In this document: positions 11,401 to 22,128 of the stretch, piece by piece | How positions within the stretch are numbered: the stretch's first letter is position 1 | Layout of the letters: the number at the start of each line of letters is the position of its first letter | From: Berberis thunbergii | Lineage: Eukaryota > Streptophyta > Magnoliopsida > Ranunculales > Berberidaceae | Length of the DNA stretch: 64,000 bases | Direction of reading: 5' to 3' | NCBI GenBank assembly: GCA_003290165.1 | Contig: QNQO01000202.1 | Coordinates: forward strand, 310,001-374,000 | Position numbers and translations under genes: made by a program | The notes under the pieces: generated by a model | Databases searched by the model: none | What the model was told of the DNA's origin: nothing | What the model saw: the letters and a program-made list of their open reading frames with translations, nothing else

Positions 11401-12521
11401 AGTCACTGTATGGGTTGAAGCAGTATTCGAGGCAGTGGTACAAGAGGTTTGATACTTTTATTATTGAGCATGGATATGCGAGGAGTCAGTATGATCCTTA
11501 TGTATTCATACAGAAGCTCAAGGATGGGTCTTTTGTGTTTCTCTTACTTCATGTTGATGATATGCTCATTGCTGCGAAGAGCATGAAAGAAATTGATAAA
11601 TTGAAGTTGAAACTTAGCATGGAGTTTGAGATGAAAGATCTTGGTTCAGCAAAGAAAATACTTGGGATGGAGATAGTGAGAGATAGGAAGAAGGGCAGAC
11701 TGACATTGTCACAGAGACAATACTTAGAAAAGTTTATTCACCGTTTTGACATGGATACGTCTAGGCAGGTAAGTACTCATTTGGCTGCTCACTTTAAGCT
11801 CTCGGGTAAGTTGTCTCCTAGCACGGAGGATGAGAGGGAATACATGTCACGGGTTCCCTATGCTAGTGCAGTTGGTAGTCTTATGTATGCCATGATCTGC
11901 ACACGTTCGGATATCGCTCATGCAGTCAGTTTGGTTAGTAGGTTTATGTCAAACCCGGGAAAACAACATTGGCAGACAGTGAAGTGGATATTGAGATACC
12001 TTTGGGGTATGCTGGATGTTGGTTTAATATATGAAAGAGGAGATGTGTCAAATATGATTCGAGGTTATGTAGATTCGGATGATGATGGTGATCTTGATAG
12101 GCGCCGATTGACTACAGGTTATTGTTTTATATTGGCGATGGGTCCGGTGAGTTGGAAGTCTCAGTTATAATCTGCAGTTGCTTTGTCTACTACTGAAGCA
12201 GAGTACATGGCTCTATCAGAGGCGGAGAAGGAAGTCATCTGGCTTCGAGGCTTGGTTAGTGATTTGGGTGTTACTCAGGATGATGTGACAATGTTATGTG
12301 ACAGCCAGAGTGCTATCCATTTGGCAAAGAACCAGGTTCATCATGCTCAAATGAAACACATTGATGTGCGATATCATTTTCTGAGGGACGTCATTGAGGA
12401 TGGCGAGGTTCTCTTGGAGAAGGTGGGTACTAAAGACAACTTAGCTGATATGTTGACAAAAGCGGTTTCAGGGATCAAGTTTAAGCATTGTGTCAACTTG
12501 ATCAGGCCCTCTCAGTGTTGA
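8402..12521 (+). pseudogene. Disrupted copia gag-pol, unit 1
   Basis: The polyprotein starts at MAEKSSSSRDD. Gag runs from 8402 with a frameshift near 8697. The zinc knuckle near 9134 has lost a base. Aspartic protease: WMLDTGASYHMC at about 9330. The integrase has its zinc-finger region (about 9745-9860) and core acidic motifs (HTDVWGP, FIDDFSR, SDNGGDY). Reverse transcriptase lies in a 645-codon frame (10233-12170), with LHVDDM near residue 440. RNase H follows to 12521. Stops interrupt at 9747, 10080, 10161 and 12168, and a frameshift near 10225 precedes the long frame. Most stops fit C-to-T change of CAA or CGA codons. Unit 1 also has its own one-base losses near 9138 and 10201 and a TGA at 9114. 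Confidence 0.92.
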
Positions 12522-12695
12522 CACCCCAAGGGGTCAGGGCCCTTAGGGACATGATGGCGACTCTCGTGACCGAGAGATGGGTCTTGACGGTATTTCATGC
12601 CAAGGTAGAGATGCATATATGGTCGTTTGTGGCTTATATGGTTGTTTGTGATGCTTGTGTGGTGGCCTGATGAAATTGTTCTCCAAGGTGGAGAT

Positions 12696-13437
12696 TGTGA
12701 AACAATTACAAAGACTCAACACACAAGAGTCTTTGTGTGATGGAGTGTTTGGTTCACAATTCATGTGGGACTTAATGTCATTTTCTTTCTCCAATTAAAG
12801 CAAGCATACAACAACTACTTGTATAAAAGGTAAATATAAGGCAGCTATGAAAAAATACAGCATAACAATCAGAGCGTACAGCTGAAATGCAGCAGCAATA
12901 CGGCAACAACATCGCAACAGCAACGCAACGACAGATTGGCTGCAAATACATCGCTGAAACAGAGCAGCAGTGTGGCGTGAGTGCGACTTGAAAAGGACTG
13001 CGGTAAGGGCGTGAAACAGGCTAAGATAAGGGCATGATTTGGTGTGTGCAGCGTGAAACAATAGCCAAATAGAAGGATTGGAATCGAGTGATTTCGGGTG
13101 TTCTTCGTTTGCGAGTTTCGTCAAACTTTTGGCGGTATTGTTGGCTTGAGATTGGGTAATCTCAAGGATCGTTGCCTGACAACGTTGTAATCTTCAAGTA
13201 AGTATTTTCATATTAATAAGAAAGTTATAGAGTCGTCGTCCGTGGAGTAGGCAAAGCCGAACCACGTAAATCTCGGTGTCATTTTTATTTTTTGCACATT
13301 GTTTGTTCTTTGCTATTACTTGCATAACAATTTGTTTTTTGGAAAGCCTTGCATAACAATTTTAGCCATTCACTATCACAAACTAGTTCTAGGACTTGTG
13401 TTGGAATTAGTTGCATTAGCTAGTATTTTCCCTTACA
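12696..13437 (+). repeat. 3' LTR of copia element, unit 1
   Basis: 742 bp, TGTGAAACAATTAC to CCCTTACA. It carries a repeated GCATAACAATTT block (13322 and 13351) that is absent from the 5' LTR of the same element. The boundary with the internal region follows the purine stretch GGTGGAGA. Confidence 0.92.
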
Positions 13438-13526
13438 TATGCAGCATGGTGAGAGGCTTCCATGGCAATATCTCAGATACCTTCCTTGGCAGCAATACCT
13501 CATTCCATCAAAATGTATCCTTCTTG
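13438..13526 (-). pseudogene. Protease 3' coding relic, unit 2
   Basis: Same relic as at 118-206, with the same two TGA stops. Here both sides of the interruption are in the window: the gene's stop and 3' flank lie at 7505-7649 and the codons continue here, with the copia element between them. Confidence 0.85.
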
Positions 13527-14393
13527 TGATCTTTCTGTGTAAAATAATACATTTTACACTTTCTCCTATGTACATAACATCAAAATGTATTTGTGATCTT
13601 CCTGTTGTTTGTACATGGCTGCTGTTTTAGTCTGTACATGGATTTCCACCCTGTTTTGTTCAGTTAAACATGAGTGGTCTGTAAGCTTACATCTAAATGT
13701 TGGTTTATCATAAAACATATCTCTAGAATGTTTTTTTCTGGGTAGACATTTTTCTTATTTTTGGGAGTGTATGTAATTATTAACCCCTTTGTGTTGTCGT
13801 CATACTGAAAGAAAAATCTCAATAGGGGAAGTAGTATATAGGATTTGCCAAGAAAGTTTCAATACCCAGATTAGCTAACTCTGGTTTATTAAACAGAGAA
13901 CAGTGATGTTATGTACATAGCTAGTTTGACTTGAGTATCAATTTTTCTGGTTTTAGCTTTGGCCGAACTCATATATACAGTAGTGTAACCGTGTCAACAA
14001 CCTGGAAGATTGACCAGTAACAGTGTTGGCAAACCTGGAAGTGGACATGATGTTGCTTATTTTCATCGGATTACCAAGTACAGCATCATTATTAAAGCGA
14101 AGCAGGAACTTTTTGAATGATTTTTGACACGCCTACCCCCAAACATCCGGAGGGCCATGATCTGAACCCAGTGAAGATGTCTTTTGGTCAGTGTAAAGAA
14201 ACACTTCGTAGCATACGGTTGCAATTAAGTTGATTTGGAATGAAAAATCCAATTTCAGTCTCTTTTGAGTTGATGAATGTAGATTGTTCCATGATCTCCA
14301 GTTTTTTATTAACGAATTATTTTTTTACATTGCTAATGCATTTTGTTGAACATTGCAACTTTACACTAACCTGGGTGCAATGCTTATGTACAG
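13527..14393. other. Intergenic part of unit 2, no gene recognised
   Basis: Equivalent of 207-1078 with a few SNPs and 1-3 base indels. Nothing coding is supported. Confidence 0.5.
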
Positions 14394-14519
14394 GGTGCTC
14401 GATGGCCTCACCTGTTTTACCGTTCACTTTTTAGTGCTCTCTTACCCAACTGCATAGTGTGCATTTTTAAAGAATTTACTCCTGCTCATGTCCCAGATCA
14501 CATGCCCCTGCTGTGGCTG
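14394..14519 (+). other. Unidentified exon-like segment, unit 2
   Basis: The same 42-codon splice-bounded frame as at 1079-1204. Codons 17 and 26 differ (Leu for Ser, Lys for Glu); the acceptor and donor are unchanged. Confidence 0.4.
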
Positions 14520-14705
14520 GTAATTTAATTCTTTTTATTACAACATCTATTTGCTTGGTTTGAAAAGTAGAAATAATCACTTTACTCCTGCGTAACTGTG
14601 ATGCAGTTTGATCATTTTAGACTAGTAAAACTCATGAAACTTGTACGGCTTTGATACATAACAACTTCATTCACAACAAGTAAACAAGCAGACAGAGAAT
14701 TACAT

Positions 14706-15843
14706 TTATGCGGTAGGGTAAGAGGCTTCCATGGCTATACCACAGATACCTTCCTTCGCGGCAATACCCCGTTCCATCATAATGTATCCTTCTTGCCCCC
14801 ATGAACTGCCCCATGAGTTTTTAACCAACCAATACTTTGTGCCATCACTAGCTGTCCCATAACCGACGGCAGTGACACCATGGTCTAGCTCAGTCCCACA
14901 ATCTCCAGTGAACACACCACTAGAGTAAAATTGGAAAGCAGAGCCACTAGCATCGATGGCAACCGAAATTGGTTGATTAGCAACAGCCTTCAGTAGCGCT
15001 TCCTCACTGTTGGCAGGCACATCTTCATGACCAGTAATCTGGGCAGCATGGCTGGATTCCTTCTTCTTATTGCAAGTGTCATCAACTCCTTTGTAAGGAT
15101 AAAAAGCTTCTGTTGTGAGACCATGGTTTTGTAGGATGAAATCAAAGGCATCGTCCATGAGACCACCCCCACAGCCTTGGTCCACACTAGTGTCACAGTC
15201 GACTAGCTCTTGCTCAGACAGGGAGATCAACTTACCTGTGGTGATCTGGTTAATACCTTCCGTAGCTGCTACTGCAGAGAACGCCCAACAACATCCTGCG
15301 TGCATGCAATAATGCCAAGTTAAACACTTGAAAGAAAAATATGATGCAGCAATAGGTAAAAAGTAAATAACTACTTTTTTCACTTAATTATATACCACAT
15401 TGTCCTTGGTCCTTGATAGGTGTAACAGCTCCCTTCTTCCTCCAGTCCATGGTAGATGGAACTGCAGAAACATTTTCATACTTGTACGAGGTGGAGCTTG
15501 GTTGAGAGTTAGATGAAGATCTTTTTCGGTAGCCATTACGAGATGCTACAAACTCTTCATTGGTTAAGTCAGCGAATTCATTAACACTTAGTTTGTATGG
15601 CCGGTTTCCAACATTGTTGAAAGAGTCTATAAAGTCTATGTTGGCTCTAAATATGTTGAAGCGGTGTTCTTTCTCAGCGGCATCCTTGTACACTTTCCCA
15701 TACTGGGTCATCCACATCTCATGCCTCTCAGCCATAGATAACTCAGGAGTCTCATGGAGTGTTCGAAGGGACACAGCTTGAGATACACACATGACCAAAA
15801 CCAGCAAGGCTACACACACGAGGGATGATGCTGATGAGGCCAT
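14706..15843 (-). CDS. Papain-type cysteine protease (C1A, SAG12/SAG39-like), unit 2
   Basis: Exons 15843-15396 and 15295-14706 with a 100-bp GT..AG intron encode 345 aa. The only protein difference from the unit 1 and unit 3 copies is Ala for Ser at residue 5, inside the signal peptide, which should not matter for targeting. At least one other change, in the codon before the Ala of NEFAD, is silent. Catalytic Gln146, Cys152, His288 and Asn309 and the propeptide motifs are intact. The upstream 300 bases are also nearly identical to unit 1, so the copies are probably expressed alike and short reads could not tell them apart. Confidence 0.95.
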
Positions 15844-15921
15844 TATAGGGTATTGAGAGGTGGGGTAACTCTAAGAGAAGAAAGTAAACTGAAGATGAGA
15901 AATCATGTGCAGTTCTTGATG

Positions 15922-15929
15922 CTTATATA
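15922..15929 (-). promoter_or_regulatory. TATA box of the cysteine protease, unit 2
   Basis: TATATAAG on the minus strand, with the same spacing to the ATG as in unit 1. Confidence 0.6.
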
Positions 15930-16926
15930 CTCTCCAATTTTTTGGATTAGTGTGATTGATAGAGAGAGTGGCGTGCAGGCTAGGGGAGGATATAGGACCT
16001 GACACTATACTTGGAATGTTTGTTTGATGTAATCACATTTCAGTTTAATGTTGCAGATACGTGTGGTAACTAAATCTCTATCTGTCTTGTATATTCGAAT
16101 TATCGAATACAATAATCACATTTAATATGTGCAATGTTATATTCAGTGGACTAAGTTTCTTGCACGGTTTTTTGGTCATTTGATATTATTTTATGATGGT
16201 TTGATCAACAGTTTGTTTTCCCATTTCCTTTTTCTCCTCTCAGGTATGTACATTGTACTCTTAACAATTCAGTCTAGTTTATCATGTTAATTATCTCCCT
16301 ACACTTTCACTCATAGCCCTAGGTAATTATCAAATGTCTTTATCCTTCCAGGATGAACATTAATTACCTGCATCATCATATAGGATTCTCTAAGTATTTT
16401 GGTGTATATTGGGGATGCTCTCAGAGCATAGGAAGCATTTCTTTAAAGAATCAAGTCTTTCAATGGATATTAAGCATTGATACCTTTTCTATAAGCTCGT
16501 GGAAATGGGTTTGTACAAACCAGAGTTTGGGATATTTTTCATCTTCAAAATGTAAAGCTGTTAAAATGGGCTTGTTATCATGATCAACTAATGTGTTTAA
16601 TATTTCATTTTTCATGCAGTGGATTTTGACAAGAAATTCTTGGCATGGAACTTGAAGATTCAGACACCTAGATGATGCACAGGCTACACAATTCCCACTG
16701 CCGCAGATTGCAATGCAAGTGCATGATTGTATTAAGGGCAAACTGCTTCAGAGTCGATTTTGGCCAATTTTAGGGAGAGTGCTAGACTAATGGGATACTA
16801 GAGTTCATATTAGGCAGCAGTTAAATAATGTTTCGGAATTGTTCAATGTTAGCTAAGCTAAGCCTTCGCTCACCTCGACTGAAAGAAACTGATGAACTTG
16901 ATAAGGGATTTTCACTTAAATTTTTT
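15930..16926. other. Spacer upstream of the protease, unit 2
   Basis: Equivalent of 2615-3427 plus 176 bases missing from unit 1. An AG-bounded stretch at about 16620-16675 reads VDFDKKFLAWNLKIQTPR before a stop and could be terminal-exon debris, but the family is not recognised. Confidence 0.4.
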
Positions 16927-17191
16927 GCGTGGCTCAGTTGATCTAATGATAAGGGAATTAACGGTTGCATGTTTTTAGTCCGCATTAGAGAGATGTCCTG
17001 ATTCTCGTTATTGAAAAAGATAGAAGTTAAATTAACTAAATGACGGCAGGCTTCCCAAAGTGATGAATGACCAGTTGATTGTTGTGTTTAATTTTTTTTT
17101 TTTTTTTATTGTCAATTCATAGGCCTGAACCTGATCATAAGGTTCGGGGATCCTAAAAACCCCAGCTCACTTTCCAAAAAAAAAAAAAAAA
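16927..17191 (+). mobile_element. SINE-like element, unit 2
   Basis: It starts with GCGTGGCTCAGTTG, a tRNA-like A-box, and has a weak B-box-like word about 60 bases on. It ends with GGTTCGGGGATCCTAAAAAC, then CCCAGCTCACTTTCC and a 16-base A tail. The 3' part matches the ends of the elements at 36335 and 49635 (reverse). A T run near 17092 interrupts it. No clean target duplication was found, so the 5' boundary is approximate. Unit 1 has lost nearly all of it. Confidence 0.5.
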
Positions 17192-17785
17192 GGGTCCAAA
17201 ACACAAAGGGGCATTTAGATACTTTGATGCAGAGGTTGAGAATCCATTAGTTCTGATTTGAATTGATCACATTCCCGTCATTCCTTTGTTTCAATGAGGT
17301 ACAGATGATCCTCTCATTCCAACAACCCCCAAAATCAGTGCCTCAAATGCTTGGAATCAGTAGAATAAGCCTTCAAAATCACAAATAAAGAATAACTTGT
17401 CTCTATTTTGACATAAGGAGGTGAGGGCCCCAATGGGTTAATGACTAATATCAATCTTAAACATTTCTGATTAACAGTTCTGATATCATACACAAGTTAA
17501 TGCATCATCTACAATGTAATGTCAAGCTTAGAGCTTACCAATAGAGAAACTACTTGAGGCGCTTTAACGAGAACCATGCTCTTACTTCATCTTAAAGAGC
17601 AGTTCATATATTAGGTCTTCAGCAGTAGTATAGGATGGTTAAAAATTCTCTGATAACAGAATTTCACAACACATTTTGAGCATGGATAAAAAGGGAACTG
17701 GTATGAATCATGATATATATTGAATTTGAGTTTAATAAAATGGTAAACTTTACAATATAGAGATTCCAGATACATATAAAAATTC
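17192..17785. other. RING gene 3' flank, unit 2
   Basis: No gene. The first 260 bases are the parent copy of the diverged repeat at about 20892-21146. The stretch around 17480-17640 resembles the relic beyond the array at 33900-33967 and 35413-35477. Confidence 0.6.
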
Positions 17786-18815
17786 CTAAACTGTTGTTTG
17801 CAGGCCTGTTCTTCTGCAGATAGGGCAGTTATTCTTAAAAAGCAGCCACTGTTTTATACAATCCACGTGATACTCATGCCGGCATTCAAGCGTCCCAATC
17901 CTATCTTGGTTTTTGTACTCAGACTGACAGATGCTGCAAATCTCTTGAGTATTCTCAGCAGCAGATGAGCAAACAACTACTCTCGTCTTGAGACGTTCTG
18001 AAATGATTTGATCAGTCAATCCAAGATTTACACTCCCAACCTCTTCTTGCAATGCCAATAGTCCCTGCAATTAAATGAGAATATTGTTTGAGTAAATGTA
18101 CTACAAAACCAAGCCCATTATAATGCAAATTTTCAATTTCTCAGTTCAATTACCTCATAAGACATCATGTTGATATTGCGGTCAGTGGGAACCAAAGTAT
18201 TTGGTCTGTGTAGGGTGAAGTTTCCAAACCGAGATAAAGTTTGATCAATTATGGCCTCCTACAGAAATCAGACAACTTTCAACATGGACACTCAAAATAA
18301 AAATAGAGTGAAACTGAAAAGAGAAGAGAATTACTAACATCTCTCTCCACATCTCTCAATTGTGCTCTCAATCGCTGCAAGTTGTTCTGCGCATATCTCC
18401 GCCTCGCAATCAGATCCCCAACTAGGGCTATTCTCTGAATCGATGTTAACTCAATCCTTGAACTTGGGATGTTGTTGCCCGGATAAGTCTCGGTGGGGGG
18501 TGGAATTAGGTTTACTTGCGAAGGAATGTGATCAAGAATGGCAACGCCCTGCATATTTACCATCGAAACTTAAATTCTTTGATAATAATTTCATAAAAGA
18601 AACAGACCCCAAAGTGCAAAACTTGGTGAAAATAGAAAGAAAATAAAAATCGTGAAAAAAGAAGTTACATCTTGCATCCGGAGTATCCACTCGGTCTGAT
18701 TGCGATGCTGCGAAGACATGGATCTCCATCCTGGACGATTGGGATGATGCGATCCACTCGGATAAGACCACTGCGAGGACGTGCGGGCATTGGAGGAGTA
18801 AGTAGGCCTTGACAT
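17786..18815 (-). CDS. RING-H2 finger protein, probable E3 ubiquitin ligase, unit 2
   Basis: Exons 18815-18669, 18548-18339, 18258-18154 and 18064-17786, all phase 0, give 246 aa. It differs from unit 1 by Ser171Thr, just ahead of the RING, and by silent changes (for example in the Arg codon at residue 27). The intron between exons 2 and 3 is 10 bp shorter than in unit 1. All eight metal ligands (six Cys, two His) of the RING are kept. The lack of stops or frameshifts in three copies suggests either young age or retained function. Confidence 0.88.
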
Positions 18816-19455
18816 TTCTGAAAGACCCAAAACCAGTAGAAGAAGAAGAAAGATGAAAGATTAGAGAATGTGCAGAGCTCAGAGAGAAGATGGAAAGGTA
18901 GTAAGTAGATAATGAAAGAATGAGAGGTTTTCTTTCTTTTATTTCGCTGCTGGTTTCTATTTATTTTCCTTCATGAAGCTGGTTTCTATTTTTGAACCGC
19001 CCGCCAACGGCTTTATTTCCCCCCTGTTTCGTATGGGCTACGATAATGGGCCTAACCCGGTCGCGCAGCCCGGACCTGTTTACTTGGATTTGTTTTTATA
19101 GTTTCGGGTCAATTTGCATACGAGTTCGGGTTAAAGGCCTGGACACAAAGTAACCTGATGTAACCCTTTCTATATGTGTTGAGATGTTAGCTTTGCATGA
19201 TTCACCCTTTCAATCAGGATTCCTCAATGGATTTTGGTCATGTTAAAAAAAAATTTCTATGTGAATTTCAAAGCACTATTAAAATTCAATCCAATAAAAG
19301 GTGAAATACAAATTTGGTAACGCTGATGGATATATGAGTTAAGTGTTGCAAAGAAGGAGAGATAAATGCGGGTGGGAAAAATTAAGCAAGGTTTGGTTCA
19401 CATCGTGTCATGAAAGGTTGGAAGAAGCACGTTAGAGTTAGGGAAAAAAAAAAAC

Positions 19456-19722
19456 ATGTTAGAGCTAGAAACTCAACTCAATGTGTGTAAGGCTGCGGTA
19501 GCCAATGGTGGGACTACACCAGGGACAATCACCCACAGAGTCGAAGCTCCCAAACCTAAGGCCTATGGTGGGGCAAGGAGTGCAAGGGAGATTGACAACT
19601 TCTTGTGGAACATGGAGCGCTACTTTGATGCGGATGGCATAATAGATGAAACATCAAAGGTACGTAGTATCTCCTTATATTTAAATGATGTTGCTACAGT
19701 TTGGTGGCTGATATTCACGTAA
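19456..19722 (+). pseudogene. Gypsy-like gag fragment, unit 2
   Basis: The same 88-codon frame as at 5732-5998, but keeping the conserved Trp-Trp pair and the KVRSISLYL reading, so this is closer to a normal gag sequence than unit 1. It still ends right after the pair. A GTAATT donor-like word follows and a TTTGTAG acceptor-like word lies 80 bases on, so splicing cannot be excluded. Confidence 0.7.
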
Positions 19723-20891
19723 TTATTACATAATATATCTCTTAATTTATATATGTTAGTGTTTCGATTATTATATTTTATTCTAATTATTTCGTTTTCT
19801 TGTCTTTGTAGAAATTTGAGCGTGAACGATGAAATCGCATGAAGGTGACAATTTAAGGAATGATCAATTGGTTGATTCTAGCGGTGGTACAAAGTAGATG
19901 GTCACATATCTAAACCTAACCCAAACAAACCTAAGTCTGCATAATTTAACCTAAGCCCAAGCCCAAAAAGCTATCCTAGAAACTCAAACTCAACCTAACA
20001 ATAAAATAGGAGAACCCTATTTAGGTCTTCCCCTTTTTGGAGAAAAAGCTCTCAGTTTCTTCCTTTTTTTTTTTTTTTTTTTTTTTCTCTTTTTCTATTT
20101 TTCCAGCCACCACGCCTCTCCTCTCATCTCCTCATTGGCAAAGACATAGAAACCTTCGTCTCTCGCCACTAACCAACCGCCATCGCCGCCATCTCACTCC
20201 GCGTCCCTGTTGCAGCTACCGTCACCTCGCCAACACCACCATAGCCACAATCCTCTTTTGTTCATCCCTATTTTCATCCCCCTCAATTGCACAAACTGTT
20301 CCACCATCAGCCGCCACCTCCTCCACTTCCCTGATCTCTCTGTGGCAGTGTACCTCACCTTGCCATCACCAACATCTCATCCTATTTCTTACGTCCTCGC
20401 GCACAACACAGGGAGCACACCTCTCTGTTTTGCACGTCACCACCGTCCTCGTATCTCTACCTATCAGTGGTCACCATCACAAGACAGAGCTCACGGCCAA
20501 TACAACACCACCGACCACCACGACGGTTCATAACCTCCCTCTCCCTCGCGACCGAGTCACATACCTACGTCACCGCCCTGTTCCACCTCGCAACAGAGCC
20601 CCATAACCATCTCTTCGTTCCCTCTCTCGTTGCAACCTCTTTCCACGAGCTCCTCCTTAGTTTTTCTCTTCGTTCCCTCTTTCTTTCACCCTTCCTCATC
20701 TCACTCTCTTCCTTGCAGGTTCCGGAGCAGGACGACGCAGACGAAGAATAACGGAGACTATTGGATCAAAGCAACGCAAGGCGCGGCTCGTTGGGGACGA
20801 CCACACAGTGAAAGCGCAAGATTTCTAGCGGGAACCAATTGATTTTACTACCGTTCATAGGCCTGAACCTGATCACAGGGTCCAGAACGCA
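19723..20891. other. Pyrimidine-rich tract, unit 2
   Basis: Equivalent of 5999-7166. A long open frame occurs at 20037-20606, but it is built on a T run (a Phe stretch) and CT-rich DNA and is not kept in unit 1. No gene is called. Confidence 0.45.
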
Positions 20892-21146
20892 GAGGGACAT
20901 TTAGATACTTTGATGCAGAGACTGAGAATCCTTTTGTTCTGATTTGAATTTGATCACATTCCTGTCATTCCTTTGTTTCATTGAGGTACAAATGATCCTC
21001 TCATGCCAATAATCCCCAAAATCAGTGCCTCGAATGCTTGGAATCAGTAGAATACGCCTTCAAAATCACAAATAAAGACTCTATTTTGACATAATGAGGT
21101 GAGGCCCCCAACAGGTTAATGACTAATATCAATCAAAACATTTTAT
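20892..21146. repeat. Older diverged copy of the RING gene 3' flank, unit 2
   Basis: Matches 7167-7417 closely and 17215-17460 loosely, as in unit 1. Confidence 0.8.
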
Positions 21147-21230
21147 TTAGATTTGAAAGTAGAAAGAAACACTAGTGCTTGGTAATTATCAAGTACTTTG
21201 ATCATTGTACGTGAACTAGTAGATTGTCTT

Positions 21231-21375
21231 GAAGAGTAGAAAGAAACACTAGCACTTGATTTGATGCACTTTTGATTGTTATTGATGAGTACAGTTCTTG
21301 AAATTTACACAGCTTTGATACATAATAATTACATTCACAACATGGAAAACAGAAAAGAGGGAATCACATTTATGC
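21231..21375 (-). pseudogene. 3' flank and stop codon of the dead protease paralogue, unit 2
   Basis: Equivalent of 7505-7649. It ends in TTTATGC, which abuts the 5' LTR; the rest of the gene end lies at 27167-27255. Confidence 0.75.
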
Positions 21376-22073
21376 TGTGAAACAATTACAAGGACTCAAA
21401 CACAAGAGTCCTTGTGGAACTCAAAGTCCTTGTGTGATAGAGTGTTTGGTTCACAATTCATGTAGGACTCAATATTCTTTTTTTTCTTCAATTAAAGCAA
21501 GCATACAACAATTACTTGTATAAAAGGTAAATATAAGGCAGCTATGAAAAAATACAGCATAACAATCAGAGCGTACAGCTGAAACGCAGCAGCAATACGG
21601 CAGCAACATTGCAGCAAAATCAAAGCGTCAGATTGGCTGCAAATACATCGCTGAAACAGAGTAGCAGTGTGACGTGAAATGGGCTGCGATAAGGGCGTGA
21701 TTTGGTGTGTGTGCAGCGTGAAACAATAGCCAAATAGAATGATTGGAATCGAGTGATTTCGGGTGTTCTTCGTTTGCGAGTTTCATCAAACTTTTTGCGG
21801 TATTGTTGGCTTGAGATTGAGTAATCTCAAGGATTGTTGCCTGACAATGTTGTAATCTTCAAGTAAGTGTTTCCATATTAATAAGAAAGTTATAGAGTCA
21901 TCGTCCATGGAGTAGGCAAAGCCAAACCACTTAAGTCTCGGTGTCATCTTTATTTTTTGCACATTGTTTGTTCTTTGCTATTACTTGCATAACAATTTTA
22001 GCCATTCACTATCACCAACTAGGTCTAGGACTTGTGTTGGGATTAGTTGCATTAGCTAGTATTTTCCCTTACA
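21376..22073 (+). repeat. 5' LTR of copia element, unit 2
   Basis: 698 bp, almost identical to the unit 1 5' LTR and clearly different from its own 3' LTR. Confidence 0.92.
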
Positions 22074-22128
22074 AGTGGTATCAGAGCGCCAGTTAGTTGG
22101 TATTTGTGTTTTGAAGGTGTCAACTAAA

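Larger units (their letters stand above)
7650..13437 (+). mobile_element. Ty1/copia retrotransposon, unit 1 copy
   Basis: Complete in structure: 5' LTR 7650-8348, primer-binding site, gag-pol remnant, polypurine tract near 12684-12694 and 3' LTR 12696-13437. LTRs begin TG and end CA. The 5-bp target duplication TATGC flanks it at 7645-7649 and 13438-13442. The domain order protease, integrase, reverse transcriptase, RNase H marks it as copia; a Tork/TNT1-like lineage is my guess from the gag and RT style. It is dead, with several stops and frameshifts. It lies in the 3' end of the dead protease paralogue. Confidence 0.95.

Noticed and set aside
16460..16741. Minus-strand open frame of 93 codons upstream of the protease
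   Set aside because: It is closed in unit 1 by small indels, has no family resemblance and no promoter or splice context.
20037..20606. Open frame of 189 codons in the pyrimidine-rich tract
   Set aside because: It rests on a T run (poly-Phe) and CT-rich DNA, is not kept in unit 1, and has no domain.
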